37,434 nucleotides of DNA from Stenotrophomonas rhizophila (lineage in GTDB: Bacteria; Pseudomonadota; Gammaproteobacteria; Xanthomonadales; Xanthomonadaceae): the NCBI RefSeq assembly GCF_020857975.1, contig NZ_JACWUO010000026.1, positions 1 to 37,434 of the forward strand, in the 5' to 3' direction. Under the pieces are notes generated by a model. That model did no database searches. It was not told the DNA's origin and saw only the letters and a list, made by a program, of their open reading frames with translations. Below are positions 13,907-22,190 of the stretch, in pieces. Each line of letters opens with the position of its first letter. Positions within the stretch are counted from its first letter, which is position 1. A program made the position numbers and the translations under genes.

Positions 13907-15454
13907 TCAGGCAGCCTGCACGCGGTTCTTGCCCACGCGCTTGGCCGCATACAGCGCGGCATCGGCGCGCCGCAGCAGGGTGTCGGCATCTTCGCCCGGC
14001 TGCCATTGCACCAGGCCGGCGCTGAAATGCACCGGCACCCGCTGCGCCTCCAGCGGCAGCGGCCGCTGCGCCAGCGAACGCTGCAGGCGCAGCAGGGTCG
14101 ACATGCTGTCGGCGCCCGGGGTTTCGGGCAGCAGCAGCACGAACTCGTCGCCACCGATGCGCGCGATTGCATCGGTGCTGCGTACCAGCAACCGGGACAC
14201 CGTCACCAGGTGGCGCAGCACCGCGTCGCCACCGGCATGGCCGTACTGGTCGTTGGTCTGGTGGAAGTCGTCCAGGTCGATCAGCGCCAGCGCCAGCGGG
14301 TGCGCGTGGCGGCCGGCGCGGGCCAGTTCGCGCTCGAGCAGTTCATCGAAACCGCGCCGGTTCAAGGCACCGGTGAGCGGGTCGGTGCGCACCAGCCCGG
14401 ACGCTTCGCGCAGCTCCTGCTCCAGTTCGGCGATGCGCTGCTCGGCCAGTTCCACCTCGCGGCGTGCATTGCCCAGGTGGTCGCGCGCCTGCAGGGCCTG
14501 TTCCTGTACCCGCCCGGTGTCCTGCAGCACGTCCTGCAGCAGCTGGCTGAGGTCGGCGATGCTGCGCGCTTCCTTCAGCGCCAGCGCATAGCTGCTGATC
14601 CGGTCGTGGTACTCGCCGGTGCTGACCGCCATGCCGTCCAGGCGTTCGATGAAGCCACCCATCAAGTGCTTCATCGCGGCCTTGGATTCGACGATGCCCT
14701 GCTTGAGCAGGCCTTGCTTGTAGATCACCTCGCGCAGGTTGGCGCGCGCCTGCTCGACCGAATCGCGGTCCAGCGGCCCGCCGATCAGTTCGCGCACCGC
14801 GTGCACCTGGCTGTGCAGCCAGCTGCTGTCGTCGAGCAGTTCGCTGATGTTGTCCAGCAGCAGGTCGAACAGGCTCAGCAGCAGTTCCTGCTGTTCCTGC
14901 CAGCCATCGCTGCGTACCCCGATCTGGTGCGACAGCTCGCGCAGGCGCAGCTCCAGCGGCTGCAGCGGCTGGCCGGGGTGCCACAGCTGCAGGTCGGCGG
15001 CGATCCGGGCCGGTTCGTCCTTCAGCTCGGGCATGTTCTGCAGCAGGCTGGCCACGGTCACGCCCAGGGTGTGGCGCAGCAGGTCGCGCAGGCGCAGGCT
15101 GTCGGGCTGGCCGTCCGGGCTCTCCTGCTCGATGGTGCGGATGTACTTGTCGATCAGCTGGCGCATCGCGCGGCCATAGCTGACCCAGTCGGCGCTGCGT
15201 TGCGCCGATTGCAGGCGCAGGCCCATGTCGCCCAGCTCGCCGGGCAGGGTGGACATGCCGTTGGCGAACGCCGCCAACAGCGGCTCGGGCGTTTCGATGC
15301 CGGCAAACAGCCGCTGCAGCATGGCGCTGCTGCCGCCCTTGGGCGTGGCGGCCGGTGCCTCGGCGTCCACTGCCGCACGCCCGGCCTGGCGGCGCGACAG
15401 CAGCCGGCCCACGGCGGTGCCGGGGCTGGGGGGAGCGTCGTGCGGGTCCGACAT
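13907..15454 (-). CDS. Diguanylate cyclase with long helical N-terminal domain
   Basis: A 515-aa cytoplasmic protein predicted to make cyclic di-GMP. The GGDEF domain occupies about 355-515 and is intact: TDPLTGALNRRGFDE, DLDDFHQTNDQYGHAGGD and the active-site GGDEF at 434-438. An inhibitory RxxD site (R425-D428) sits exactly five residues before GGDEF, so product feedback is expected. The first 350 residues are almost entirely helical, with heptad-like runs and a coiled coil at about 320-350 leading into GGDEF; I recognise no PAS, GAF or receiver domain. No membrane helices. On the minus strand AAGGA precedes the ATG by 9 bases. Single gene, divergent from the Rossmann protein. Confidence 0.93.
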   Translation of the reverse strand: MSDPHDAPPSPGTAVGRLLSRRQAGRAAVDAEAPAATPKGGSSAMLQRLFAGIETPEPLLAAFANGMSTLPGELGDMGLRLQSAQRSADWVSYGRAMRQLIDKYIRTIEQESPDGQPDSLRLRDLLRHTLGVTVASLLQNMPELKDEPARIAADLQLWHPGQPLQPLELRLRELSHQIGVRSDGWQEQQELLLSLFDLLLDNISELLDDSSWLHSQVHAVRELIGGPLDRDSVEQARANLREVIYKQGLLKQGIVESKAAMKHLMGGFIERLDGMAVSTGEYHDRISSYALALKEARSIADLSQLLQDVLQDTGRVQEQALQARDHLGNARREVELAEQRIAELEQELREASGLVRTDPLTGALNRRGFDELLERELARAGRHAHPLALALIDLDDFHQTNDQYGHAGGDAVLRHLVTVSRLLVRSTDAIARIGGDEFVLLLPETPGADSMSTLLRLQRSLAQRPLPLEAQRVPVHFSAGLVQWQPGEDADTLLRRADAALYAAKRVGKNRVQAA

Positions 15455-15589
15455 GCGGCAGGTCCTTGGCGGGTCACCGGCCAGGTGGCCGGACGGGGGA
15501 AGAGGTTGGAACGGTATCGGCGGCGGCCGCGCCGGCTTTAACCCGGCGTTGTGCCACGATGGTAGGCAATCTGGAGCCAGGGCGGTGCG

Positions 15590-16222
15590 ATGAAGGTGAT
15601 GCTGGTGGGGGCGACCGGGCTGGTCGGTGCGCAGGTGCTGCAGCAATTGCTGGACGATCCGCGCTGCACTGCCGTGGTGGCGCCGACCCGGCGCGCGCTG
15701 GCGCGGACCGACCCGGCCCTGCACAACCCGGTGGTGGACTTCGAGCAGCTGCCGGTCCAGGCCGGCTGGTGGGCGGTGGATGCGGTGGTCTGCGCGCTGG
15801 GCAGCACCCTCAGGCAGGCCGGCAGCCGCGCCGCCTTCGCCCGGATCGACCACGACTACCCGCTGCAGGTGGCGACCCTGGCCCAGGCCCACGGCGCGCA
15901 GGCCTTCGTACTGAATTCGGCGATGGGGGCCAACCCGCGTTCGCTGGTGTTCTACAACCAGGTCAAGGGCCGCCTGGAGCAGGACCTGCGTGGGCTGGCC
16001 TATCCGGCGCTGACCCTGGTGCGGCCGGGCCTGATCGGCGGCCAGCGCAGCCAGCGGCGTACCGGCGAGCACCTGGCCGGCGTGGTGCTGGGGGCGCTGG
16101 GCCCGGTGCTGCCGCGCGCCTGGCGGATCAACCCGGCAGCCAACATCGCCGCGGCGATGGTCGAGGCCGCGCTGGCACCGCGCCCGGGCGTACACGTGGT
16201 CGGTTCGGCGCAGCTGGCCTGA
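15590..16222 (+). CDS. Atypical short-chain dehydrogenase / NAD(P)-binding protein
   Basis: A 210-aa Rossmann-fold protein of the NmrA/TIP30-like atypical SDR group. The N-terminal nucleotide-binding motif is VGATGLVGAQVLQQLL (residues 6-21). VVCALGSTLRQAGS (about 65-78) matches the family's second strand-turn, then come NSAMGANPRSLVFYNQVKGRLEQ with the Y-x-x-x-K pair (Y124-K128) and VRPGLIGG. GGAG lies upstream of the ATG. Substrate is unknown. It precedes the tryptophan dioxygenase by 67 bases on the same strand and may be co-transcribed with it, but no shared pathway is evident. Confidence 0.88.
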   Translation: MKVMLVGATGLVGAQVLQQLLDDPRCTAVVAPTRRALARTDPALHNPVVDFEQLPVQAGWWAVDAVVCALGSTLRQAGSRAAFARIDHDYPLQVATLAQAHGAQAFVLNSAMGANPRSLVFYNQVKGRLEQDLRGLAYPALTLVRPGLIGGQRSQRRTGEHLAGVVLGALGPVLPRAWRINPAANIAAAMVEAALAPRPGVHVVGSAQLA

Positions 16223-16289
16223 AGGAGGCCGATCCGGGCACCGGCCCGGCCGCTGCGCTACCCTTTGTGCCCCTTATGCGGCTGCCGTC

Positions 16290-17168
16290 ATGTCCGTCGA
16301 AAAGAACCAACGCGATCTCGAAGCCGGTATCCACACCGATCTGCAGGGGCGCCTGACCTACGCCGGCTACCTGCGCCTGGACCAGCTGCTGTCGGCCCAG
16401 CAGCCGCTGTCCAGCCCGCCGCATCACGACGAAATGCTGTTCATCATCCAGCACCAGACCTCCGAGCTGTGGCTGAAGCTGTTGGCCCACGAACTGCGCG
16501 CGGCGATCGGCTTCCTGCAGCGCGACGAGGTCTGGCAGTGCCGCAAGGTGCTGGCGCGCAGCAAGCAGGTGCTGCGCCAGTTGACCGAGCAGTGGTCGGT
16601 GCTGGAGACGCTGACGCCCTCGGAGTACATGGGCTTCCGCGACGTGCTGGGCCCGTCTTCGGGCTTCCAGTCGCTGCAGTACCGCTACATCGAGTTCCTG
16701 CTGGGCAACAAGAACGCGCAGATGCTGCAGGTGTTCTCGCACGACCCGGCCGGCCAGGCGCAGCTGCAGGAAGTGCTGGACGCGCCCAGCCTGTACGAGG
16801 AATTCCTGCGCTACCTGGCCCGCTTCGGCCACCCGGTGCCGGCCGAGTACGCCGGCCGCGACTGGCAGCAGCCGCACGTGGCCGACGATGCGCTGCACCC
16901 GGTGTTCGAGCGCATCTACCAGAACACCGACCGCTTCTGGCGTGAGTACGCGCTGTGCGAAGACCTGGTGGATCTGGAAACCGCCTTCCAGCTCTGGCGC
17001 TTCCGCCACATGCGCACGGTGATGCGGGTGATCGGCTTCAAGCGCGGCACCGGCGGCTCCAGCGGGGTGGGGTTCCTGCGCCAGGCGCTGGAACTGACCT
17101 TCTTCCCGGAGCTGTTCCAGGTGCGCACCACCATCCGCAACGACGACCCGATGCCGCCGGACGCCTGA
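16290..17168 (+). CDS. kynA: Tryptophan 2,3-dioxygenase
   Basis: A 292-aa haem enzyme that opens the indole ring of L-tryptophan to N-formylkynurenine, the first kynurenine-pathway step. Its residues fall at the numbers known from the Xanthomonas campestris crystal structure: H55 (FIIQHQTSELW), Y113 and R117 (EYMGFRDVLG), the haem ligand H240 (WRFRHMRTV) and T254 in the GTGGSSG loop. The length is close to the Xanthomonas enzyme. No signal peptide; cytoplasmic tetramer expected. Later kynurenine-pathway genes (kynB, kynU) are not in the window. The peptide transporter gene follows after a gap of 243 bp. Confidence 0.97.
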   Translation: MSVEKNQRDLEAGIHTDLQGRLTYAGYLRLDQLLSAQQPLSSPPHHDEMLFIIQHQTSELWLKLLAHELRAAIGFLQRDEVWQCRKVLARSKQVLRQLTEQWSVLETLTPSEYMGFRDVLGPSSGFQSLQYRYIEFLLGNKNAQMLQVFSHDPAGQAQLQEVLDAPSLYEEFLRYLARFGHPVPAEYAGRDWQQPHVADDALHPVFERIYQNTDRFWREYALCEDLVDLETAFQLWRFRHMRTVMRVIGFKRGTGGSSGVGFLRQALELTFFPELFQVRTTIRNDDPMPPDA

Positions 17169-17411
17169 GCGGGCATGGTCCGCAATAAGCCTATTCATAT
17201 TTGCCGGGCCCATCCGCCGTACGGTGCGGCAGGCCCCGCCGTTGCTGCGCTGCCGGTCCGGGACCGGCAGTTGCAGATGCAAGTTCAGCGACCATGCCGC
17301 CAGCGGCACCCATCAGCGTGTATTTGACGTGAACGTGGTTGGTCTGGGATTCTCCCGCGCTGCTTTCGCACATCGGACGTGCTTGTCTTCCACCGAACCC
17401 AGGAATCCCGC

Positions 17412-18914
<1,503 letters not shown>

Positions 18915-18922
18915 GGTCTGCG

Positions 18923-19528
18923 ATGCGCATGAAGGCAGTGGGTTGTTCGATGATCGTGGCCGGCCTGCTGGCCGCGTGTTCACCGTCGGCGCCTACCGCC
19001 GCGCCCGCGCAGCCGCTGGACACCACCGAGCAGAAGCCGGCGGTGGCCGATCCCGGCCAGCCGGTGGCCTCGGGCAATACCCCGGCCGCGGCGGACATCG
19101 CTGCGATCGCCGGGCTCAACGCGCAGTTCGATCCGGGCCGCGATCCGGTCGCCGACCTGGCCACGGCCAAGGTCGAGGCCAAGCGCGGCGGCAAGCGCAT
19201 CGTGCTGGACGTGGGCGGTGAGTGGTGCTCGTGGTGCCACCTGCTGGATGCGTTCATCGAAGGCGATGCGCAGATCCGCAGTTTCCGCGATGCCAACTAT
19301 GTCTGGATGAAGGTCAACTACAGCGAAGACAACGAGAACGCGGCGTTCCTGTCGCAGTTCCCGGCGATCAAGGGCTACCCGCACCTGTTCGTGCTCGACG
19401 CCGATGGCAAGCTGCTGCACTCGCAGTTCACCGGCGAGCTGGAGGCCGACAAGGGCCAGCCCAAGGGCTACAACCGCGAACGGTTCTTCGCCTTCATGAA
19501 GGACTGGGCGCCCGCCAAGGCGCCGTGA
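18923..19528 (+). CDS. Thioredoxin-fold lipoprotein
   Basis: A 201-aa predicted lipoprotein. The signal peptide ends in the lipobox LLAAC with C19 as lipidation site, followed by a Pro/Ala-rich linker to about residue 55. The thioredoxin-like domain (about 75-195) carries the redox motif W101-C102-S-W-C105 (GGEWCSWCHLLD) and a cis-Pro equivalent in KGYPHLFVLDADG. It should act as a periplasmic thiol-disulfide protein anchored to a membrane. It starts 8 bases after the peptide-transporter stop and is the last gene before a strong terminator, so it is co-transcribed with the transporter; whether they cooperate is unknown. Confidence 0.9.
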   Translation: MRMKAVGCSMIVAGLLAACSPSAPTAAPAQPLDTTEQKPAVADPGQPVASGNTPAAADIAAIAGLNAQFDPGRDPVADLATAKVEAKRGGKRIVLDVGGEWCSWCHLLDAFIEGDAQIRSFRDANYVWMKVNYSEDNENAAFLSQFPAIKGYPHLFVLDADGKLLHSQFTGELEADKGQPKGYNRERFFAFMKDWAPAKAP

Positions 19529-19530
19529 CC

Positions 19531-19564
19531 GGAGAAAAAGCCGCGGATTCCGCGGCTTTTTTTG
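19531..19564 (+). terminator. Rho-independent terminator of the POT operon
   Basis: AAAAAGCCGCGG, loop ATT, CCGCGGCTTTTTTT: a GC-rich 7-bp core extended by A-T pairs and followed by seven Ts, three bases after the lipoprotein stop. An identical 34-base copy occurs at 20025-20058. Confidence 0.95.
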
Positions 19565-20024
19565 GTTCTTCGCCCCTATGCGGGGCAAGCAGAAAGGTGC
19601 TTTGACGCTTTCCGGGCGCGGCCGTCGGCGGGTCGGGCGCTCGGCCCCCATGCCCTTTCCGGCGAATGTCCCCCGGCGTCGGCCTGCGGCCGCCCCCTCC
19701 TCCTTTACTTCGCCTCCAAGGGCATGGGGGCCGAGCGCCCGACCCACCGACAGCGCCAGAAAAGCCTGCCTTCCCATGCGCGCCGCAAGCCGAGCTCCGT
19801 AGCGGCCGGTAGGCTCCTGGGCAAAGTAAAGGAGGAGGCCGCGACGCGGCCGGGGGACATTTGCGCCAGGGGCCTACCGGCTGCTACGGGGCCCTCACGC
19901 TCGCGACAGGCCCGATCGGAGACGCCAGCCGATCCAAATGCCCCCCCCCCTGCACACCTGACCACCCGCATAGCGTCGTGCTCACGCTGCGACGGCCCTT
20001 GCGACAGGTCGCTCCCCTGAAATC
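19565..20024. repeat. Structured repeat block between twin terminators
   Basis: A 460-bp gene-free stretch composed largely of inverted repeats. Arm A (19624-19657) pairs with A' (19718-19751), 33 of 34 bases. Arm B (about 19661-19714) pairs with B' (about 19820-19867), sharing ATGTCCCCCGG and CTCCTCCTTTACTT blocks. The order A-B-A'-B' means the two hairpins exclude each other. A GTAG-bounded palindrome (19799-19887) overlaps B'. A C10 tract lies at 19941-19950. I see no gene; the reading frames here are open because the sequence is GC-rich. Confidence 0.75.
19799..19887. repeat. GTAG-bounded 89-bp palindromic element
   Basis: The left end (19799-19820) begins GTAGCGGCCGGTAGG and the right end (19867-19887) is its imperfect reverse complement ending CTGCTAC. 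The centre holds GGCCGC-GAC-GCGGCC (19838-19852). This is a larger relative of the 25-base GTAG palindromes elsewhere in the window. Confidence 0.7.
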
Positions 20025-20058
20025 GGAGAAAAAGCCGCGGATTCCGCGGCTTTTTTTG
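20025..20058 (+). terminator. Second copy of the POT-operon terminator
   Basis: Base-for-base the same 34-base hairpin plus seven Ts as at 19531-19564, but with no gene directly upstream. It may be a duplicated gene end left by recombination, or the end of an unannotated RNA running through the repeat block. Confidence 0.85.
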
Positions 20059-20204
20059 CTCTTCTCGCCACGGTGGGAAGCACGCACGGGGGATCCCGCA
20101 CTCCGGCGTCACACCTGCCCCTCAATTTACGCGTACCGCTGCCGTTACCTCCAAGGACCTCATGCCGCGCGTGTTTCGTGGCGCACACCAACGGACGGAT
20201 ACGC

Positions 20205-21347
20205 ATGCAGCCGGGCACCAGCGACAGCACTTCGGACACCAGCCTTGAAGTTACCGGCGGGGTAAGCCTGCCCCCGGTGGACGTGCTGCTCGACGACCAC
20301 GGCACGTTGGACGGCGGCGATGCGCACGACGATGCGCCGGCTCCCGGCGCCATCCGCTACCGGCTGCCGCTGGTGGCCGTGCCGGACAACGTGCTGCTCA
20401 AGGCCGCCGTGCAAAAGCTGGTCGACCAGAAGGCGCAGCTGGACCTGCTCGCGCGCAATCCGGCCCTGGCCGGGCTGCTGCCGGCCGACTGGCAGGGCAG
20501 TGGCCTGCGCGCGGTGGACCTGCAGGGCTTCGTGCTGTCGGTGCTACCGTTCCTGCACAACGCCGCCAAGGCCGACACCGCACCGGCGCGGCTGCCGCTC
20601 AGGCACGTGCTGGGCGACACCGGGCGCTGGGGCCGCGACGACGTGGACGAGCCCAAATCGCTGGCGTTCTTCCTGGCCAGCGACGACCGCGCCAGCGCCG
20701 GGGCCAAGGACCCGGCCGAAGCCTACCTGGTCGGCGCGCTCGGCCTGGCCTGGGCGCACGAAGGACGCACCCGCCCGGGCTTCCTGCGCCAGATGGGCTA
20801 CGACAGCATGGCCGCGCGGGTGAACATGCTGCCGTACCCGGCGCCGGCCCAGCTGGCGCTGTACAGCGTGGTGGCGCATGGCGTCAGCCAGGTCTGGTGC
20901 GTGCTGGACCGGCGCAAGCTGCGGCCGCTGCTGGCGCCGTGGATCAGCGTGCCGTTGCTGACCGCCTATGGCGTGGTGGCGCCGGCGTCCTGGCCGTCCT
21001 CGTTCCCCGCCGTGGACGAGGTGGCGCAGATGCTGGCCGGCGCCCGCGCCGGCAAGGGGCCGGCCGAAGTGGACCTGGTCAAGGTGGCGGCCAAGGTGAA
21101 GCAGGACGCCTCGGCCGAAACCTGGATGCCGGTCAGCCTGCTCCAGGTAGGCACCTGGGCACCGCGTTGGGGCTACTTCATGGCCACCTTCATCGGCCTG
21201 CCCTCGGCCCTGCTGGTGCTGGCCGCACTGGCCCTGCCCAACGCCATCGAAGCGGCCGCCGTGGCCGCCTCGCTCGGCTTCGCCGGCGGCGCCATCGGCG
21301 CGCTGGCCGCACCGTGGGTGCACGCGCGGCGAAAACATCTCAGCTGA
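20205..21347 (+). CDS. Uncharacterised 380-aa protein with C-terminal membrane hairpin
   Basis: I do not recognise the family. The first 50 residues are acidic and disordered-looking (Thr/Ser/Asp-rich). Residues about 55-330 form a soluble region with VPDNVLLKAAVQKLVDQKAQLDLLARNP helices and blocks such as PLRHVLGDTGRW and LRQMGYDSMAARVNMLPYP. Two hydrophobic helices at about 330-350 and 352-372 (GYFMATFIGLPSALLVLAAL; VAASLGFAGGAIGALAAPWV) probably form a membrane hairpin, with a basic tail ARRKHLS. No signal peptide, so the bulk should face the cytoplasm. ATG 20205 was preferred over longer frames entering the terminator region. Flanked by the repeat block and GTAG elements, it is an isolated gene. 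Confidence 0.75.
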   Translation: MQPGTSDSTSDTSLEVTGGVSLPPVDVLLDDHGTLDGGDAHDDAPAPGAIRYRLPLVAVPDNVLLKAAVQKLVDQKAQLDLLARNPALAGLLPADWQGSGLRAVDLQGFVLSVLPFLHNAAKADTAPARLPLRHVLGDTGRWGRDDVDEPKSLAFFLASDDRASAGAKDPAEAYLVGALGLAWAHEGRTRPGFLRQMGYDSMAARVNMLPYPAPAQLALYSVVAHGVSQVWCVLDRRKLRPLLAPWISVPLLTAYGVVAPASWPSSFPAVDEVAQMLAGARAGKGPAEVDLVKVAAKVKQDASAETWMPVSLLQVGTWAPRWGYFMATFIGLPSALLVLAALALPNAIEAAAVAASLGFAGGAIGALAAPWVHARRKHLS

Positions 21348-21350
21348 AGC

Positions 21351-21375
21351 GCGACGACCAACGGTCGTCGCCTAC
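21351..21375 (-). repeat. GTAG mini-palindrome (SMAG-type), minus orientation
   Basis: Read on the minus strand: GTAG, a 9-base arm, GTT loop, 9-base complementary arm. It begins 3 bases after the stop of the 380-aa gene. Together with the plus-oriented copy at 21380 it forms a head-to-head dimer around the palindrome CTACCGCGGTAG. Confidence 0.8.
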
Positions 21376-21379
21376 CGCG

Positions 21380-21404
21380 GTAGGCACCCACCGTTGGTGG
21401 GTAC
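21380..21404 (+). repeat. GTAG mini-palindrome (SMAG-type)
   Basis: GTAG followed by GCACCCACC-GTT-GGTGGGTAC: a 9-bp stem with one mismatch. Nearly identical to the copy at 21538-21562. Confidence 0.8.
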
Positions 21405-21420
21405 GCCGTCTGGAGGAAAA

Positions 21421-21443
21421 GCCCCCTTGGAGTCCAAGGGGGC
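21421..21443. terminator. Perfect 10-bp hairpin
   Basis: GCCCCCTTGG-AGT-CCAAGGGGGC lies between two GTAG palindromes in the gap between the convergent 380-aa and MarR genes. No T tail; a bidirectional terminator or repeat-associated stem. Confidence 0.5.
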
Positions 21444-21537
21444 GCGCCGAAGGCGCGGGGATGTGGGTGATGGTGAGTGGGGCCCGCGTTTTGCGCAGCA
21501 AAGCGTGGGAGCGGGAGCGCGAATGCGCTATCGCTGG

Positions 21538-21562
21538 GTAGGTACCCACCGTTGGTGGGTAC
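21538..21562 (+). repeat. GTAG mini-palindrome (SMAG-type)
   Basis: GTAG followed by GTACCCACC-GTT-GGTGGGTAC, a perfect 9-bp stem, 11 bases before the end of the convergent MarR gene. Confidence 0.8.
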
Positions 21563-21572
21563 TGGCGTCAGA

Positions 21573-22061
21573 TCACCCCTCATCCATCTTCTGCAGGCCT
21601 TCCCCGGCCAGGCGCAGGATCAGCGTCTCCAGCATCTGTTCCTCTTCCTCGCTGAGCACCGACATCAGCTTGCGGGTGATCTCGATCACCAGCGGGGCGA
21701 TGGTTTCATACACCTCGAAACCGGCCGCCGACAGCGCCAGCACCGACCGGCGGCGGTCGTCGCCATGGGTTTCGCGCCGGATGAAACCGCGCTCCAATAG
21801 CCGGGCCACGGCGCGGCTGACCGCCACCTTGTCCATCGCAGTGCGGTCTGAGACCTCACTGGCCGACGATCCCGGGTACAGCGCCAGGATGGTGATCACC
21901 CGCCATTCGGGAATGGCCAGGCCGTAACGGTCGCCGTACAGCTTGGCGATATTGCCGCTGACCCGGTTGGACAGCACGCTCAGCCGATACGGCAGGAACT
22001 GCTCCAGGTCGAGCAGGGCGTGCGAGGCGCGGATGCTGCTGCTGGGATCGGGCGGGCTCAT
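21573..22061 (-). CDS. MarR-family transcriptional regulator, probable repressor of hpd-hmgA
   Basis: A 162-aa winged-helix dimeric regulator. N-terminal dimerisation helices (LEQFLPYRLSVLSNRVSGNIAKLY), then the DNA-binding helix-turn-helix at about 58-95 (ASEVSDRTAMDKVAVSRAVARLLERGFI) and the wing with the MarR-typical D-x-R-R (GDDRRRSVLALS). The C-terminal helices carry an acidic run (SEEEEQML). It is transcribed divergently from hpd across a 129-bp gap whose promoter spacer holds the palindrome GTTTCATGTGAAAC. Divergent MarR regulators of tyrosine or homogentisate catabolism are known in other proteobacteria, and the inducer is often a pathway intermediate; for this gene that is inference. 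Confidence 0.9.
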   Translation of the reverse strand: MSPPDPSSSIRASHALLDLEQFLPYRLSVLSNRVSGNIAKLYGDRYGLAIPEWRVITILALYPGSSASEVSDRTAMDKVAVSRAVARLLERGFIRRETHGDDRRRSVLALSAAGFEVYETIAPLVIEITRKLMSVLSEEEEQMLETLILRLAGEGLQKMDEG

Positions 22062-22074
22062 GCTGCGGTGCACC

Positions 22075-22103
22075 TTGATGGTGGTTTCATGTGAAACTAT
22101 AAA
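22075..22103 (+). promoter_or_regulatory. hpd promoter with operator in the spacer
   Basis: TTGATG (22075-22080), a 17-bp spacer, then TATAAA (22098-22103): a near-consensus sigma-70 promoter 88 bases before the hpd ATG. The spacer contains GTTTCA-TG-TGAAAC (22084-22097), a 6-bp-arm palindrome ending exactly at the -10 box. A dimer bound there would block RNA polymerase. The divergent MarR protein is the obvious candidate. Confidence 0.8.
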
Positions 22104-22190
22104 CCTTAGTTCCGGACTCCGCATTCTCGCGGGTCTGCCCGTCTCCCGCACCTGGTTTTTTCCGATGCGGATTTGCCTTGGAGCCACATC

